Shown: piece after piece, positions 43,842 through 52,650 of the stretch
Position numbering within the stretch: position 1 is the first letter of the stretch
Layout: each line of letters opens with the position of its first letter
Assembly (NCBI GenBank): GCA_047600805.1
Contig: JASGKG010000001.1
Coordinates: 2,418,001 to 2,482,000 of the forward strand
Length of the DNA: 64,000 nt
Origin: JADKHC01 sp047600805
Lineage (GTDB): Bacteria; Verrucomicrobiota; Verrucomicrobiia; Opitutales; Opitutaceae
Direction: 5' to 3'
Position numbers and translations under genes: made by a program
Notes under the pieces: generated by a model
Databases searched by the model: none
The model's input: only the letters and a program-made list of their open reading frames with translations
What the model was told of the DNA's origin: nothing

Positions 43842-46800
43842 TCAGCCGGCGGCGTCGCGTTCGAGAAGTGCCTTGGCCTGCTCGAGGACTTGTTTGCGGC
43901 GCTTTTCGAAGGCGGCCGTAGCGTCCACGAACTTCTTCTTTTCGTCCTGGAACGACGTGACCTCGGCTTCCCAAAGACTGCGTTCCTGAGCGAACTTGGC
44001 GGCTTCCTTCTTGAGCTTGCTTTCTTCGAGCTGGAGCTTCGATTCGATATCGGCCAGTTCGGCTTCTTTTTTCGCGAGCGATTTGTTGGCCGCCTCAGCT
44101 TTGGCGAGGTCGGCTTTGAGTTTCGCCTGAGAAGCTTCTACTTCGGCGCCAATGCGCTCGACCTCGTCTTGCTCGGCTTTGACCTTGGTCTCCATCGCCT
44201 TGACTTTGGCTTCGGTCGCAGCAACGCGCTCGTGGTCCGCTTTCAATTTTTTCTCGGCCTGTGCAGCAGCCATGCGCGCGCTCTCGATTTCTTCTTCGGC
44301 CACCAGCTTCTGTTTCGCCAATTCGGATTTCTCCTTGGCAATGGCGTCGCGGCCGCTCTTGAGCTCCTGATCCATCTTGGCCCGCGCTTCGTCGGCAGCC
44401 TTCTTCGCCGCGGCTTGTTCGGTGGCGAGCTTCTTCTTTTCCACTTCAAGCGTGGCGAGATGCTCTTCGAGTTCGGCGCGCTCGGTGAGTAGCTTTTGTT
44501 CGTTTTTCTTGAGAGCAGCTCTCTCGGTGGCAACGGCGGTCTCGAGTTCGGCGAGTTTCGCCTGCTCTTTTTCCGCTTCCTGTTTGGCCTTGGCGAGGAG
44601 TGCGGCAGCTTCGGCTTTGGCCTTGTCCAAAGCGGACTGAACCTGCGTTTCCTGCTGCTTTATCTTTGACTCGCGCGCGACCAACAGCGCCTCGCGCTCG
44701 CCCATCTCGTCCATCTGCTTCTGGATCTCGATGCGCTCTTTCGCGTAATGCTGTTCGGCCTTCTTGAGATTCTCCTTTTCGGTCGCAAGCGAAGCTTCCA
44801 TCTCGGCAAGCGCCTGCTGCTCCTTGTCGGCTTCAGCCTTCGCCTTCGCGATGATCGCCGAGGCTTCGGACGTAGCTTTTTCGAGCGCGGCCTTGGCTTT
44901 TGTCTCTTGCTCTTTGATAGCGTTTTCGCGCGTAGTAAGGTCCGCAGCCTGCTTCTTTAGCGCCGCTTGTTCTGACGCCAAACGCTGCTCGTTTTGCTTG
45001 AGGGCGCTTTTCTCGGTCAGGAGCGACTCTTCCAATTCGGCGAGCTTAAGTTGTTCCTTCTCCGCTTCGGCCTTGGCTTTCTTGAGCAACGCGTCCGCCT
45101 CGGCTTGTGCTTTCTCAAGCGAAGACTTGGCTTTTGCCTCTTGCTGTTTGATAAGGGTTTCGCGCTCGCTGAGCGAAACTTCCATCGATTCCAGCTCCGT
45201 GCGTTGAGCCACGATCTGCTGCTCCGATTTCTTCAGAGCCGCGCGCGCGGTGTTGAGAGCGGCTTCACCTTCCGCAAGCTTCTTCTGCTGCTGTTCTGCA
45301 TCGGTGCGGGCCTTCGTCAGAAGCGCTTCGGCCGCAGCTTTGGCTTCGTCGAACTCGGCCTTCGATTTGGCCTCTTCGGCCCGCAAAGCTTTTTCACGCG
45401 ACGCCAGCGCAGCCTCGCGCTCAGCATAGGTCGCAGAGTTCTTTTTAAATGTCGCCTGCTCGGAAAGGAACTTCTGCTCCGACTGTTTGAGCTGGGCCTT
45501 CTCGCTTTCTAGCGCCGCTTCAGCGTCGGCAAAACGAGCACGCTCTTTTTCCGCTTCCGCGCGCGCACGGGCGACGAGCGAAGCGGCCTCGGCCTGGGCT
45601 TTCGCCATCTGAGCCTTGATCTGGTGCTCCTGCTCGCGAAGAGCTGCTTCCCGTTCCGCGATCGCTGCGGCCTGCTGTTCGGCCTCGGCGCTCTCCACAG
45701 CAATTTTTTGTTCTGCCTTCTTGAGCTTGGCGCGGTCCGCAGCGACATTGCTTTCCGCTTCAACGATGGCTAACCGCTCGCGAGCTACTTCCTCGCGCAC
45801 TTCAGCGATTAATTTTTCAGCATCAGATTTGGCTTTCTCAACCGAGGTACGGGCCTGCGCCTCTTTCTCACGAATGGACGCTTCCCGCTGCGCAACATCG
45901 TCAATCTTACTCTGCAACTCCTCTCGTTCAGCGGCGACTCGTTGTTCGTTCTTCTTGATCGCAGCCTGATCCGTTGCAAGCGATGCCTCCATTTCAGCCA
46001 ATCGCTGCTGCTCTTGTTCAATTTCCTTCTGACGCACAGCGTCAACTTTGCGCTTTTGATCCAGCTCTTTCAGCGCCGCGGCGAGGTTCGCCTGCTCCTG
46101 CGCGAGTTGCTGCTGAGCCGCGGCGAGGGCGTCCTTTTCCTGCTTAAGCGCTTTGGCGGTCGCGTCATGTTGCTTTTGAAGCGCACGAAGTTCTTCAAGT
46201 TTCTTCTCACCAGCAGCGATTTCTTGACGAGCTTCGGTAAGGGCGGCGCTTTCGGCTGCGAGTTTCGCTTTTTCCGCTTCCAGACGTTTACGTTCAGCAT
46301 CCTCGATTGCCGAGGCATCGGCCTTTTTCTTGGCCGCGGACTGCTTCATCATCGCCTGCTCAGCATCCAGCTTTTCCTGGTCGAGCAGAAGACGCTCCTG
46401 CGCCGCCACCAGCGCCTCTTCACGCTGTTTTAGCTTGGCCTCAAGCTTCTCGACGTCAGCCAGCCGCGCCATGTTTTGCGAAACGGTCGCACGTTCTGCC
46501 TCAAGCGCAGTCACACGTTGCTCGACCTTTTTAGCTTCTTCCGTCAACCGAGCGCGCTCAGCTGCTAGGGAAGCGCGTTCTTTAGAAAGTTCTTCGCGAA
46601 CGGCATCGCTCTCGATGGCAGACGGTTTTGCGCGTTCCTTGCGAGGGGGGCCAGACTTGGCAGCTGTCTCAGGCGTAGACGAGGATCCGCCCTGAAAGAA
46701 CTCTTCGAGCGAGCTCCAGTCTGCGTTCCGGAGTGCCTCGGCAGCACCATCGCCTTTACCGATAAAATCGGCGATGCGCTTGGTCATGGCCTCGATATCA

Positions 46801-47114
46801 AGGGGCGGCTGAAATACATCCTTCACGCCGAGCCGGATACCGCGCACGACTGTTGGAAGATCCAAGCCGTCAGCCACAAGAATCACTTTTGCGCGCGGTT
46901 GAGCCTTGCGTAATGTCTCAACAAAATCCAAACCATTTGCATCCGACCCGCGACAGTCTGCCAGTATGACATCAACCGTCTCCCGGGCCAAATAATCGTT
47001 CACCTGTGATGCTTCACGCAGAGACAATGCATGAAAAAACGCCCCGCCAAAGATCAATGATCTGGCTTGGCGAAGGACATCACTATGCTGAACTAGCAGG
47101 ATTTTGGCGCTCAC
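43842..47114 (-). CDS. Pseudo-receiver plus long coiled-coil protein (FrzS/AglZ-like architecture)
   Basis: A 1090-residue protein. Residues 1-120 are a response-regulator receiver fold (KILLVQHSDVLRQARSLIFG, DVILADCRGSDANGLDFV). Asp53 sits at the phosphoacceptor place, but the acidic pair is Gln9-His10, the switch Thr is Ala81 and the conserved Lys is Pro103, so it is probably a pseudo-receiver. After a low-complexity linker (about 121-170) comes a charged coiled coil to the end. Between about 372 and 875 seven copies of a block like LAELEESLLTEKSALKQNEQ recur at spacings 78, 78, 85, 78, 78, 85. FrzS and AglZ of Myxococcus share this plan. Function here is inferred only. Confidence 0.8.
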   Translation of the reverse strand: MSAKILLVQHSDVLRQARSLIFGGAFFHALSLREASQVNDYLARETVDVILADCRGSDANGLDFVETLRKAQPRAKVILVADGLDLPTVVRGIRLGVKDVFQPPLDIEAMTKRIADFIGKGDGAAEALRNADWSSLEEFFQGGSSSTPETAAKSGPPRKERAKPSAIESDAVREELSKERASLAAERARLTEEAKKVEQRVTALEAERATVSQNMARLADVEKLEAKLKQREEALVAAQERLLLDQEKLDAEQAMMKQSAAKKKADASAIEDAERKRLEAEKAKLAAESAALTEARQEIAAGEKKLEELRALQKQHDATAKALKQEKDALAAAQQQLAQEQANLAAALKELDQKRKVDAVRQKEIEQEQQRLAEMEASLATDQAAIKKNEQRVAAEREELQSKIDDVAQREASIREKEAQARTSVEKAKSDAEKLIAEVREEVARERLAIVEAESNVAADRAKLKKAEQKIAVESAEAEQQAAAIAEREAALREQEHQIKAQMAKAQAEAASLVARARAEAEKERARFADAEAALESEKAQLKQSEQKFLSEQATFKKNSATYAEREAALASREKALRAEEAKSKAEFDEAKAAAEALLTKARTDAEQQQKKLAEGEAALNTARAALKKSEQQIVAQRTELESMEVSLSERETLIKQQEAKAKSSLEKAQAEADALLKKAKAEAEKEQLKLAELEESLLTEKSALKQNEQRLASEQAALKKQAADLTTRENAIKEQETKAKAALEKATSEASAIIAKAKAEADKEQQALAEMEASLATEKENLKKAEQHYAKERIEIQKQMDEMGEREALLVARESKIKQQETQVQSALDKAKAEAAALLAKAKQEAEKEQAKLAELETAVATERAALKKNEQKLLTERAELEEHLATLEVEKKKLATEQAAAKKAADEARAKMDQELKSGRDAIAKEKSELAKQKLVAEEEIESARMAAAQAEKKLKADHERVAATEAKVKAMETKVKAEQDEVERIGAEVEASQAKLKADLAKAEAANKSLAKKEAELADIESKLQLEESKLKKEAAKFAQERSLWEAEVTSFQDEKKKFVDATAAFEKRRKQVLEQAKALLERDAAG

Positions 47115-47323
47115 TTGGCTTTCGATTTATACATTCTGACGCGGGGCGGTGTAGAGACAACGTCAATCTATCGTAAATCTGGTGGTTTACCTTATCTTAC
47201 TTTCAAGCCTATACTGAAAAAATATCAACGACACAAAGACTTTTACCTTTACAGCAAGAGTTAAGGGAGTTCGCCTTTGGCGGGCGTCCCTCCAACATTT
47301 AGTTACTACGTATCCCGAACATA
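47115..47323. promoter_or_regulatory. Divergent spacer between two large genes
   Basis: The 209-bp spacer is AT-rich relative to the surrounding coding sequence and must hold the promoters for both divergent genes. I see no confident -35/-10 pair. The 5' side of the plus-strand gene has an imperfect hairpin (AGGGA ... GCC TTT GGC ... TCCCT, about 47267-47293) in its likely leader. No strong ribosome binding site precedes the ATG at 47324. Confidence 0.4.
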
Positions 47324-50149
47324 ATGAGCGCTTCAGACTCTATTGGTTATTTTGTCGAACTGGGTGAATATAATTTAATTATTGCCCGCGCCACCTTGGG
47401 CGCCAAGCCGCGAACCATCGAGGCCGTCAAGGAGGTCTGGCTCGGCGATGCCGCTGCCGCGGACGGCCTGCTCAGCGAGGTGCGCCCCGCCGGCTCTGGC
47501 AAGGCGCTCGCCCTCCTGCGAATCAAAGGCCACAGCACGTTTTTCGCCGATGCGAATCAAGCGAAGAGCATCACCTCGCCCGATGCCGTCGAAAACTTCC
47601 TAAAAACCGCCCTCACCGCCGAAAACCTTCCTGCAAACTGGGCTTGGTACTCCGCCGCAAACGGACTCGCCCCGCAAGGCGGCGCCCGCTGGCTGCTCGA
47701 CGCAGCTCCATCGTCCGCCACGGAAGAGGCGCTCGACAAGATCCGCGCGTGGACCTTTGAGCTAGTTCGTTGTCAATCCGCTCCGCTGACGCTGGCTGGA
47801 GCGATCACAACAGCCGCCAAGAGCGGCGCGGTCCTCCTCGTCGATGTTTCCGAACACTCCTCGACGCTCTTCAACATCGGTTCACAAGGAATCACTGGAG
47901 CCACCACCGTTCCTGTGGGTCTCGATGCTCTCGCTGGCGCCACCCAGACCGCACTCGGGCTGAAGTTCCGCGGCTCCGCCGCCCGACTGATGTTCAACGA
48001 TTCGTACGATTTCTCCGACGCGGCAGCGAGCATCGCCGAACCACTTTCAAGCGCCATCAAGGGAGCACTTCCAAGTCTCGGCAGCCCGGCTCCCGCGCAA
48101 GTCGTACTCAGCGGCATCCTCGCCCGGCAGACATGGATCAGCCAAGCCGTTGCCAAATCGCTTGGTCTCGCGCCGTTTTCCGTCGATGCCGGTTGGTTCG
48201 GCGCGCGCGGCCTGACACTCGGAGCCGGAATTGGAGCGGCTGACATCGCTCCCTCCTGGCTCGGCGTGCTCAATGCCGCCTCGGCTTACGAAATTGCAAC
48301 GCCCGGCGGAGCGCGCGCTTGGAACCCGATGGTGACCAACACGCCGGTCGCCGCGGCACAGGCCGTTCCCGCAATTGCGCCGGAACCCCCAAAACCCGCC
48401 ACCCCGCCACCCGCGGTAATACCGGCCATTATCCAAGAGCCACCGAAGCCAGCTGCTCCCGCCAAACCGGCGATCATTCCCGCGATCATCCAAGACCCGC
48501 CCAAGGCCGCCGCGCCAGCGAAGCCCGAGGTCATTCCGGCGATCATTCAAGATCCACCCAAGGCAGCGACTCCTCCGGCCAAGCCCTCCACGCCTGTGGC
48601 CCCCCCGAAGCCGGCCGTCATCATCACTCCTCCTGCCAAACCAGCCGAACCAGCTAAACCAGCCACGCCGCCGGCAAAACCCGCCACACCGCCCGCCAAG
48701 CCCGCCGCCACCCCTCCAGCCAAACCAGCCGAACCAGCTAAGCCCGCTACGCCTTCTGCGGCTGCAAAACCGCCTGCGCCCGCCCCGGCTAAACCCGTTG
48801 GCAAGCCCGAGCCGGCGAAGCCCGCTCCTGTGGCGAAACCCGCCCCGGCACCCGTCGCGAGCGGCTCAAAGCCAGCGACCGCGGCACCTTTCCCGCCGAA
48901 GAAAAGCAACCTGCCGCTCATCATCGCAGCAGTCGTTGTGGTGCTCGGATTGGTTGGTGGCTTCATATTTTACACAAGCAGCCAAACGCAAAAACAGGCC
49001 GAGCAACGTGAACGCGATCGCCAAGAGGCTGAGGCTAAGATCAAAGCCGAAGCCCGCGCTCGCGCCGAAGCCGAAAACAAGGCGCGCTTGGAACGCGAAG
49101 CTCGCGAGAAGGAACGCCTCGAGGCGGAAATGCGCGCCAAGAACGAGAAGGACGAACTCCTTCGCCGAGAGGCCAAGCTCCGCGACGATTTCTTTAATGC
49201 GCGCGGGATACTCGTCGTTGCCACAGAACCCGCAGGTGCATCAGTCACCGTCGGTGAAATGGGAACCAAGACCGCTCCGGTTACATGGAAAGATCTGCGT
49301 CTCGGGCCCTACACCGTGACGGTTTCGATGCCAGGTTACGACAGCGAAACTCGCAGCATCGAAATCAAGGCCAACGAGACGACCGACCTCGGTACGGTCT
49401 CGTTGAAGCGCCAAGTCGGTACCATCGAGATTTCAAGCGAACCGAGCAATCTCTCCTACGAGGTCAAACCCGCTGGCGCGCTCTTCGTCAATCCAAGTGA
49501 CGTGCGAAGCGGTCAGACTCCCGCAACGTTGACGGGGCTTCCCGTCGGCTCCTACCAAGTCACGATCACACGTCCTGAGTGGCCGTCTTACACCAACACC
49601 GTCACCGTCGAGAAAAACGGCAGCGTTCGCGTAAACGGCGAGTTCGCTGGCGGCACAGTTGTCATCAACAGCAATATCCCCGGTGCTGACATCTTGCGCG
49701 ACAATCAGGTGAAAATCGGTACCACGCCAAAGACAATCAACGGCGTGCCCCCGGGCAGCATCATGTTCGTCGTCACCTCCCGCGGCTTTGACCCGATCAC
49801 TTTGACGGGCAAAGTGGAGAGCGGCAAAACGCTAACGCTGACCGCCACGTTGCTCGACTCCGATCGCGTGATGAAGCTCAGCGAATTGGATGAGCGCCCT
49901 GTGCCGATTGCCCAAGCCGATCCGGATCTTTCGTCATCTCAGCGCGCCGAAGGCGGCACTGCGATCATTTCCTTGGTCGTCGGTCGCGACGGCGTTCCCA
50001 CGGAGCTCAAGGTTGAACAAGCCTCGAATCAGGCCTTCGGCAAAGCGTGCCTCGCGGCCGCTGCAAAATGGCGCTTCAAGCCAGGTGTAGTCCGCGGCAA
50101 ACCAGCAAAATCGCGCGTGACCATCCCGTTCAAAATCAGCGCCGAATAA
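47324..50149 (+). CDS. PilM/FtsA-like N-terminus, membrane span, PEGA repeats and TonB-like C-terminus
   Basis: A 941-residue envelope protein with unusual domain order. Residues 1 to about 345 resemble the actin-like fold of PilM/FtsA (VLLVDVSEHSSTLFNIGSQG, TTVPVGLDALAGATQ, VVLSGILARQ), though degenerate. A Pro/Ala/Lys linker follows (about 350-525) with three PAIIQ(D/E)PPK units. One membrane span is at about 529-551. A charged helix (about 555-620) leads to three PEGA-like domains at about 626-700, 700-778 and 778-845. A TonB C-terminal-like domain ends it (TAIISLVVGRDGVPTELKVE, about 884-941). The cytoplasmic head and periplasmic tail suggest force or signal transfer across the inner membrane. 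Confidence 0.7.
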   Translation: MSASDSIGYFVELGEYNLIIARATLGAKPRTIEAVKEVWLGDAAAADGLLSEVRPAGSGKALALLRIKGHSTFFADANQAKSITSPDAVENFLKTALTAENLPANWAWYSAANGLAPQGGARWLLDAAPSSATEEALDKIRAWTFELVRCQSAPLTLAGAITTAAKSGAVLLVDVSEHSSTLFNIGSQGITGATTVPVGLDALAGATQTALGLKFRGSAARLMFNDSYDFSDAAASIAEPLSSAIKGALPSLGSPAPAQVVLSGILARQTWISQAVAKSLGLAPFSVDAGWFGARGLTLGAGIGAADIAPSWLGVLNAASAYEIATPGGARAWNPMVTNTPVAAAQAVPAIAPEPPKPATPPPAVIPAIIQEPPKPAAPAKPAIIPAIIQDPPKAAAPAKPEVIPAIIQDPPKAATPPAKPSTPVAPPKPAVIITPPAKPAEPAKPATPPAKPATPPAKPAATPPAKPAEPAKPATPSAAAKPPAPAPAKPVGKPEPAKPAPVAKPAPAPVASGSKPATAAPFPPKKSNLPLIIAAVVVVLGLVGGFIFYTSSQTQKQAEQRERDRQEAEAKIKAEARARAEAENKARLEREAREKERLEAEMRAKNEKDELLRREAKLRDDFFNARGILVVATEPAGASVTVGEMGTKTAPVTWKDLRLGPYTVTVSMPGYDSETRSIEIKANETTDLGTVSLKRQVGTIEISSEPSNLSYEVKPAGALFVNPSDVRSGQTPATLTGLPVGSYQVTITRPEWPSYTNTVTVEKNGSVRVNGEFAGGTVVINSNIPGADILRDNQVKIGTTPKTINGVPPGSIMFVVTSRGFDPITLTGKVESGKTLTLTATLLDSDRVMKLSELDERPVPIAQADPDLSSSQRAEGGTAIISLVVGRDGVPTELKVEQASNQAFGKACLAAAAKWRFKPGVVRGKPAKSRVTIPFKISAE

Positions 50150-50164
50150 CTTCAGTTTAACTCG

Positions 50165-50197
50165 GGCGACCGCGGTTTTCTCGCGGTCGCCTTTTTT
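50165..50197 (+). terminator. Rho-independent terminator after the PEGA-TonB gene
   Basis: A ten-bp perfect stem, GGCGACCGCG at 50165-50174 and CGCGGTCGCC at 50182-50191, with a seven-base loop, followed by six T (50192-50197). It lies 16 bases after the stop at 50149, on the plus strand. Confidence 0.92.
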
Positions 50198-50324
50198 GTG
50201 GCCGGACGGCGGGTCAAGCTCACGAACGGGACGCGGCGAGCGATGCGTTTACCGCTCACGTCGACAAAAACCGCAAATGCTCTCCGTATTTAAAAAGCCG
50301 ATACGTTGTCGCCCAGCCTCTCGT

Positions 50325-50750
50325 TCAGGTTTGCTGCTCGATCACGGACACGCGGCCTCCTGAGAATATAATCTTCAGATATTCGCGATCTCTCCGGCTG
50401 GGATAGCTCATGTAATAATACGGATAATAGAACGGATCGTGCCAATAACGGTGATAGTACCCGCGGTACAAGAGCACCCCCGACTCCGTCTCGTACGTTG
50501 TATAGCTCCATGCTTCACTTACGCCGTTCGCATCAGTGCGTGTATAAATCTTGTCCGGATCACCCATCGCGAGTTTCACCATCTCCGGCGTGAAACCCAC
50601 TGCGATTTTTCCTTCACGAATCAGCTGTTGCTCATTCGGAGCGAGCTTGGAGAAAAGCTCTTTGTTTTCATCAATGCGACTCTCTGGCGTAGAACACCCA
50701 GCGAGCAACGCCAGTGTCGCGAATAGGAGGTAAAGGGGAATATTTTTCAT
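50325..50750 (-). CDS. BamE/SmpA-like lipoprotein 1
   Basis: A 141-residue outer-envelope lipoprotein. The signal peptide ends LLAGC (Cys19). The middle GFTPEMVKLAMGDPDKIYTR, then GVSEAWSYTT, matches the SmpA/OmlA (BamE) pattern of small two-layer proteins that bind lipids or assist beta-barrel assembly. A Tyr-, His- and Pro-rich segment (YYHRYWHDPFYYPYYYMSYP) is inserted toward the C-terminus. It is divergent from the HAD gene and related to the lipoprotein at 51515. Confidence 0.75.
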   Translation of the reverse strand: MKNIPLYLLFATLALLAGCSTPESRIDENKELFSKLAPNEQQLIREGKIAVGFTPEMVKLAMGDPDKIYTRTDANGVSEAWSYTTYETESGVLLYRGYYHRYWHDPFYYPYYYMSYPSRRDREYLKIIFSGGRVSVIEQQT

Positions 50751-50820
50751 GATTTGAATTTATTCTCGAAAGGTGAGGCTCGCAAGCCATTGCCGGCACG
50801 ATCAGGTTCAACCTTCTATC

Positions 50821-51504
50821 GTGAAAACTCTTCTGCTTTGGGACATCGATTGCACACTCATTGATTCAGGCGGCGCCGGCGAGCGCGGGCTGAAACTCGC
50901 GTTGAAACGCGAGTTTGGGATCGAAGACTCTTTGTCGTGGTTGGAATACTTTGGCCGCACCGACGTCTGGATCGCGCGGACGATCCTCGAACACCACTTT
51001 GGCAAAGCCGCGCCTGCGGACGTCCAACGCTTTCTCAAGGCCTACCTTGAAGCCCTCGCCCAAGAGATCGACAATCCTCGCGCGCGCGTCCTGCCCGGCG
51101 TAGCGGAAATCGTCCACCGCATCGCCCAACACAAGCGACTCGTCCAAGGTCTGCTGACCGGAAACCTTCAGCAAGGCGCCCACATCAAGCTGACGCATCT
51201 GGACCTCTGGTCCCCGTTCCCGTTTGGTGCGTTCGCGGATGACGCCGAGGACAGAAACTTGCTCGGCACCCACGCTCTGCGTCGTGCACACGCGCACCAC
51301 GGACACGAATTTAGGCCTGAAAAAGTGTTCGTCATCGGAGACACTCCCCACGACATCGCCTGCGGAAAGGCTATTGGCGCACAAACCATCGCCGTCGCCA
51401 CCGGCCGATACTCGCTGGAGACGCTGGAAAGCCATACACCCACGGCGCTTTTCGCAGACCTTTCAGATACGGCCGCGGTCTTGGCGATCTTGGAAAGAAA
51501 GTGA
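50821..51504 (+). CDS. HAD-family hydrolase
   Basis: A 227-residue haloacid-dehalogenase phosphatase. The nucleophile loop LLWDIDCTLIDSGG has Asp8 and Asp10 (the acid/base), motif II is in GLLTGNLQQGAHIKL, and motif IV is VFVIGDTPHDIACGKAIGA, followed by AVATGRYS. A helical cap lies between residues 20 and 95. The size resembles the phosphoglycolate phosphatase group, but substrate is not shown. Start at the GTG at 50821 puts the nucleophile near the N-terminus. A GTG at 50773 adds 16 residues that lie in the promoter area. Confidence 0.87.
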   Translation: MKTLLLWDIDCTLIDSGGAGERGLKLALKREFGIEDSLSWLEYFGRTDVWIARTILEHHFGKAAPADVQRFLKAYLEALAQEIDNPRARVLPGVAEIVHRIAQHKRLVQGLLTGNLQQGAHIKLTHLDLWSPFPFGAFADDAEDRNLLGTHALRRAHAHHGHEFRPEKVFVIGDTPHDIACGKAIGAQTIAVATGRYSLETLESHTPTALFADLSDTAAVLAILERK

Positions 51505-51514
51505 TTCCGACGAT

Positions 51515-51943
51515 TTACCGCTTACTTCGGGTTTCCAGCGCCGTCACGCGTCCGGAGACAAAAATAACGCGCAGTTTATCATCGCGGCGATCGCCAGTTC
51601 CCACGGCCACACCGCTGCCCACCGCAGTGCCACCACCGCCGCCGACCATGCCGATACCGAAGCTGAAAGCGGGCCCCTTGTCCGCATAGGCCCAAATCTC
51701 CGAGGTGCCGTTTGCAGTCGTGCGCGTGTACCGGCGATCGGGCTCGCCCAAAGCCATTATGACCTGATCAGGCGTGAAACCCACGTCCACCTGGCCTGCA
51801 CGGATCTTCTGTTGGGTCGTCGGAGGTGCGGAGTCAAAGGCCGATTGATGGTTTTTGATCCGCGAATCGACAGTAGAACAGCCTGAAAACAAAACAGTTA
51901 CGGTAAGAAGAGAACCTAAAACGCCAACAGCTGGGAGTTTCAT
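51515..51943 (-). CDS. BamE/SmpA-like lipoprotein 2
   Basis: A 142-residue lipoprotein with signal peptide ending LFSGC (Cys22). VGFTPDQVIMALGEPDRRYT followed by GTSEIWAY repeats the BamE-like pattern of the lipoprotein at 50325, and STVDSRIKNHQ matches its STPESRIDENK start of the mature chain. The C-terminus is Gly-rich (GGGGGTAVGSG) and carries no Tyr-rich insert. The two genes, one each side of the HAD gene, are probable paralogues. The ATG at 51943 is the correct start; the upstream frame overlaps the promoter of rpiB. Confidence 0.75.
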   Translation of the reverse strand: MKLPAVGVLGSLLTVTVLFSGCSTVDSRIKNHQSAFDSAPPTTQQKIRAGQVDVGFTPDQVIMALGEPDRRYTRTTANGTSEIWAYADKGPAFSFGIGMVGGGGGTAVGSGVAVGTGDRRDDKLRVIFVSGRVTALETRSKR

Positions 51944-52020
51944 CTGGGGAATGGAATTTGATTGCTGAACAGGGGTAAGCGGCACCATACCGACAACCCT
52001 ACATTTTTCGAGCACACTGC

Positions 52021-52461
52021 ATGAAGACATTCACCATCGCAATTGGGTCCGATCACGCCGGGTTTAAGTATAAAGAAAGCATCAAAAAGATGTTGCTCGC
52101 CGAGGGCCACACCGTTCGTGATTTCGGCACCTACAGCGATGCAGCGTGCGATTACCCGGATTTCATCCGCCCGACAGCCGAAGCGGTCGCCCGCGGCGAA
52201 TTCGAGCGCGGCATCGTCCTCGGAGGTTCCGGAAACGGCGAAGCGATCGTGGCCAACCGCGTGAAAGGCGTCCGCTGCGGGCTCTGCTGGAACGAACAAG
52301 TCGCTATCTGGAACCGTTCCCATAACGACGGCAACGTGCTCTCCCTCGGCGAACGCACGGTGACTGAAGCAGAAGCTTTGAAAATCGTGAAGACATGGCT
52401 CGCGACAGAGTTTGAAGGCGGCCGGCACCTCGCCCGCATCAAAAAGATCGACTCCCCGTAA
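52021..52461 (+). CDS. rpiB: Ribose-5-phosphate isomerase B (Glu-type)
   Basis: Interconverts ribose 5-phosphate and ribulose 5-phosphate in the pentose phosphate pathway. The 146-residue product has IAIGSDHAGFKYKESIKK at the N-terminus, RDFGTYSDAACDYPDFI, and GIVLGGSGNGEAIVANRVKG. The E. coli catalytic Cys is replaced by the GSGNGE motif with Glu74, as in mycobacterial RpiB, where a Glu is the base. It is divergent from lipoprotein 2, 77 bases away. Confidence 0.93.
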   Translation: MKTFTIAIGSDHAGFKYKESIKKMLLAEGHTVRDFGTYSDAACDYPDFIRPTAEAVARGEFERGIVLGGSGNGEAIVANRVKGVRCGLCWNEQVAIWNRSHNDGNVLSLGERTVTEAEALKIVKTWLATEFEGGRHLARIKKIDSP

Positions 52462-52650
52462 GCGCTTAGCGCTGGCGAGCGGTTTGTCATCTATCAAATG
52501 ACAAACATTTCCGCCGAACCGCACCGGGCGGAGCCCTCCGCAGGGTCGTTCGGCAACGATAAATGCGATCGTGGGCCGGTTGCGCCGCGCAGAACGAAAC
52601 CCGTGCAGCCGGTCGTTTGACATCAAACTATCGACGAATAATCTCCTTCA

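Noticed and set aside
43689..46433. Several long plus-strand open frames opposite the coiled-coil gene, up to 267 codons
   Set aside because: They mirror the repetitive Glu/Lys/Ala codons of the minus-strand gene and give Leu/Phe/Arg-rich nonsense with no motif. The minus-strand frame is continuous for 1090 codons with a clear receiver start.
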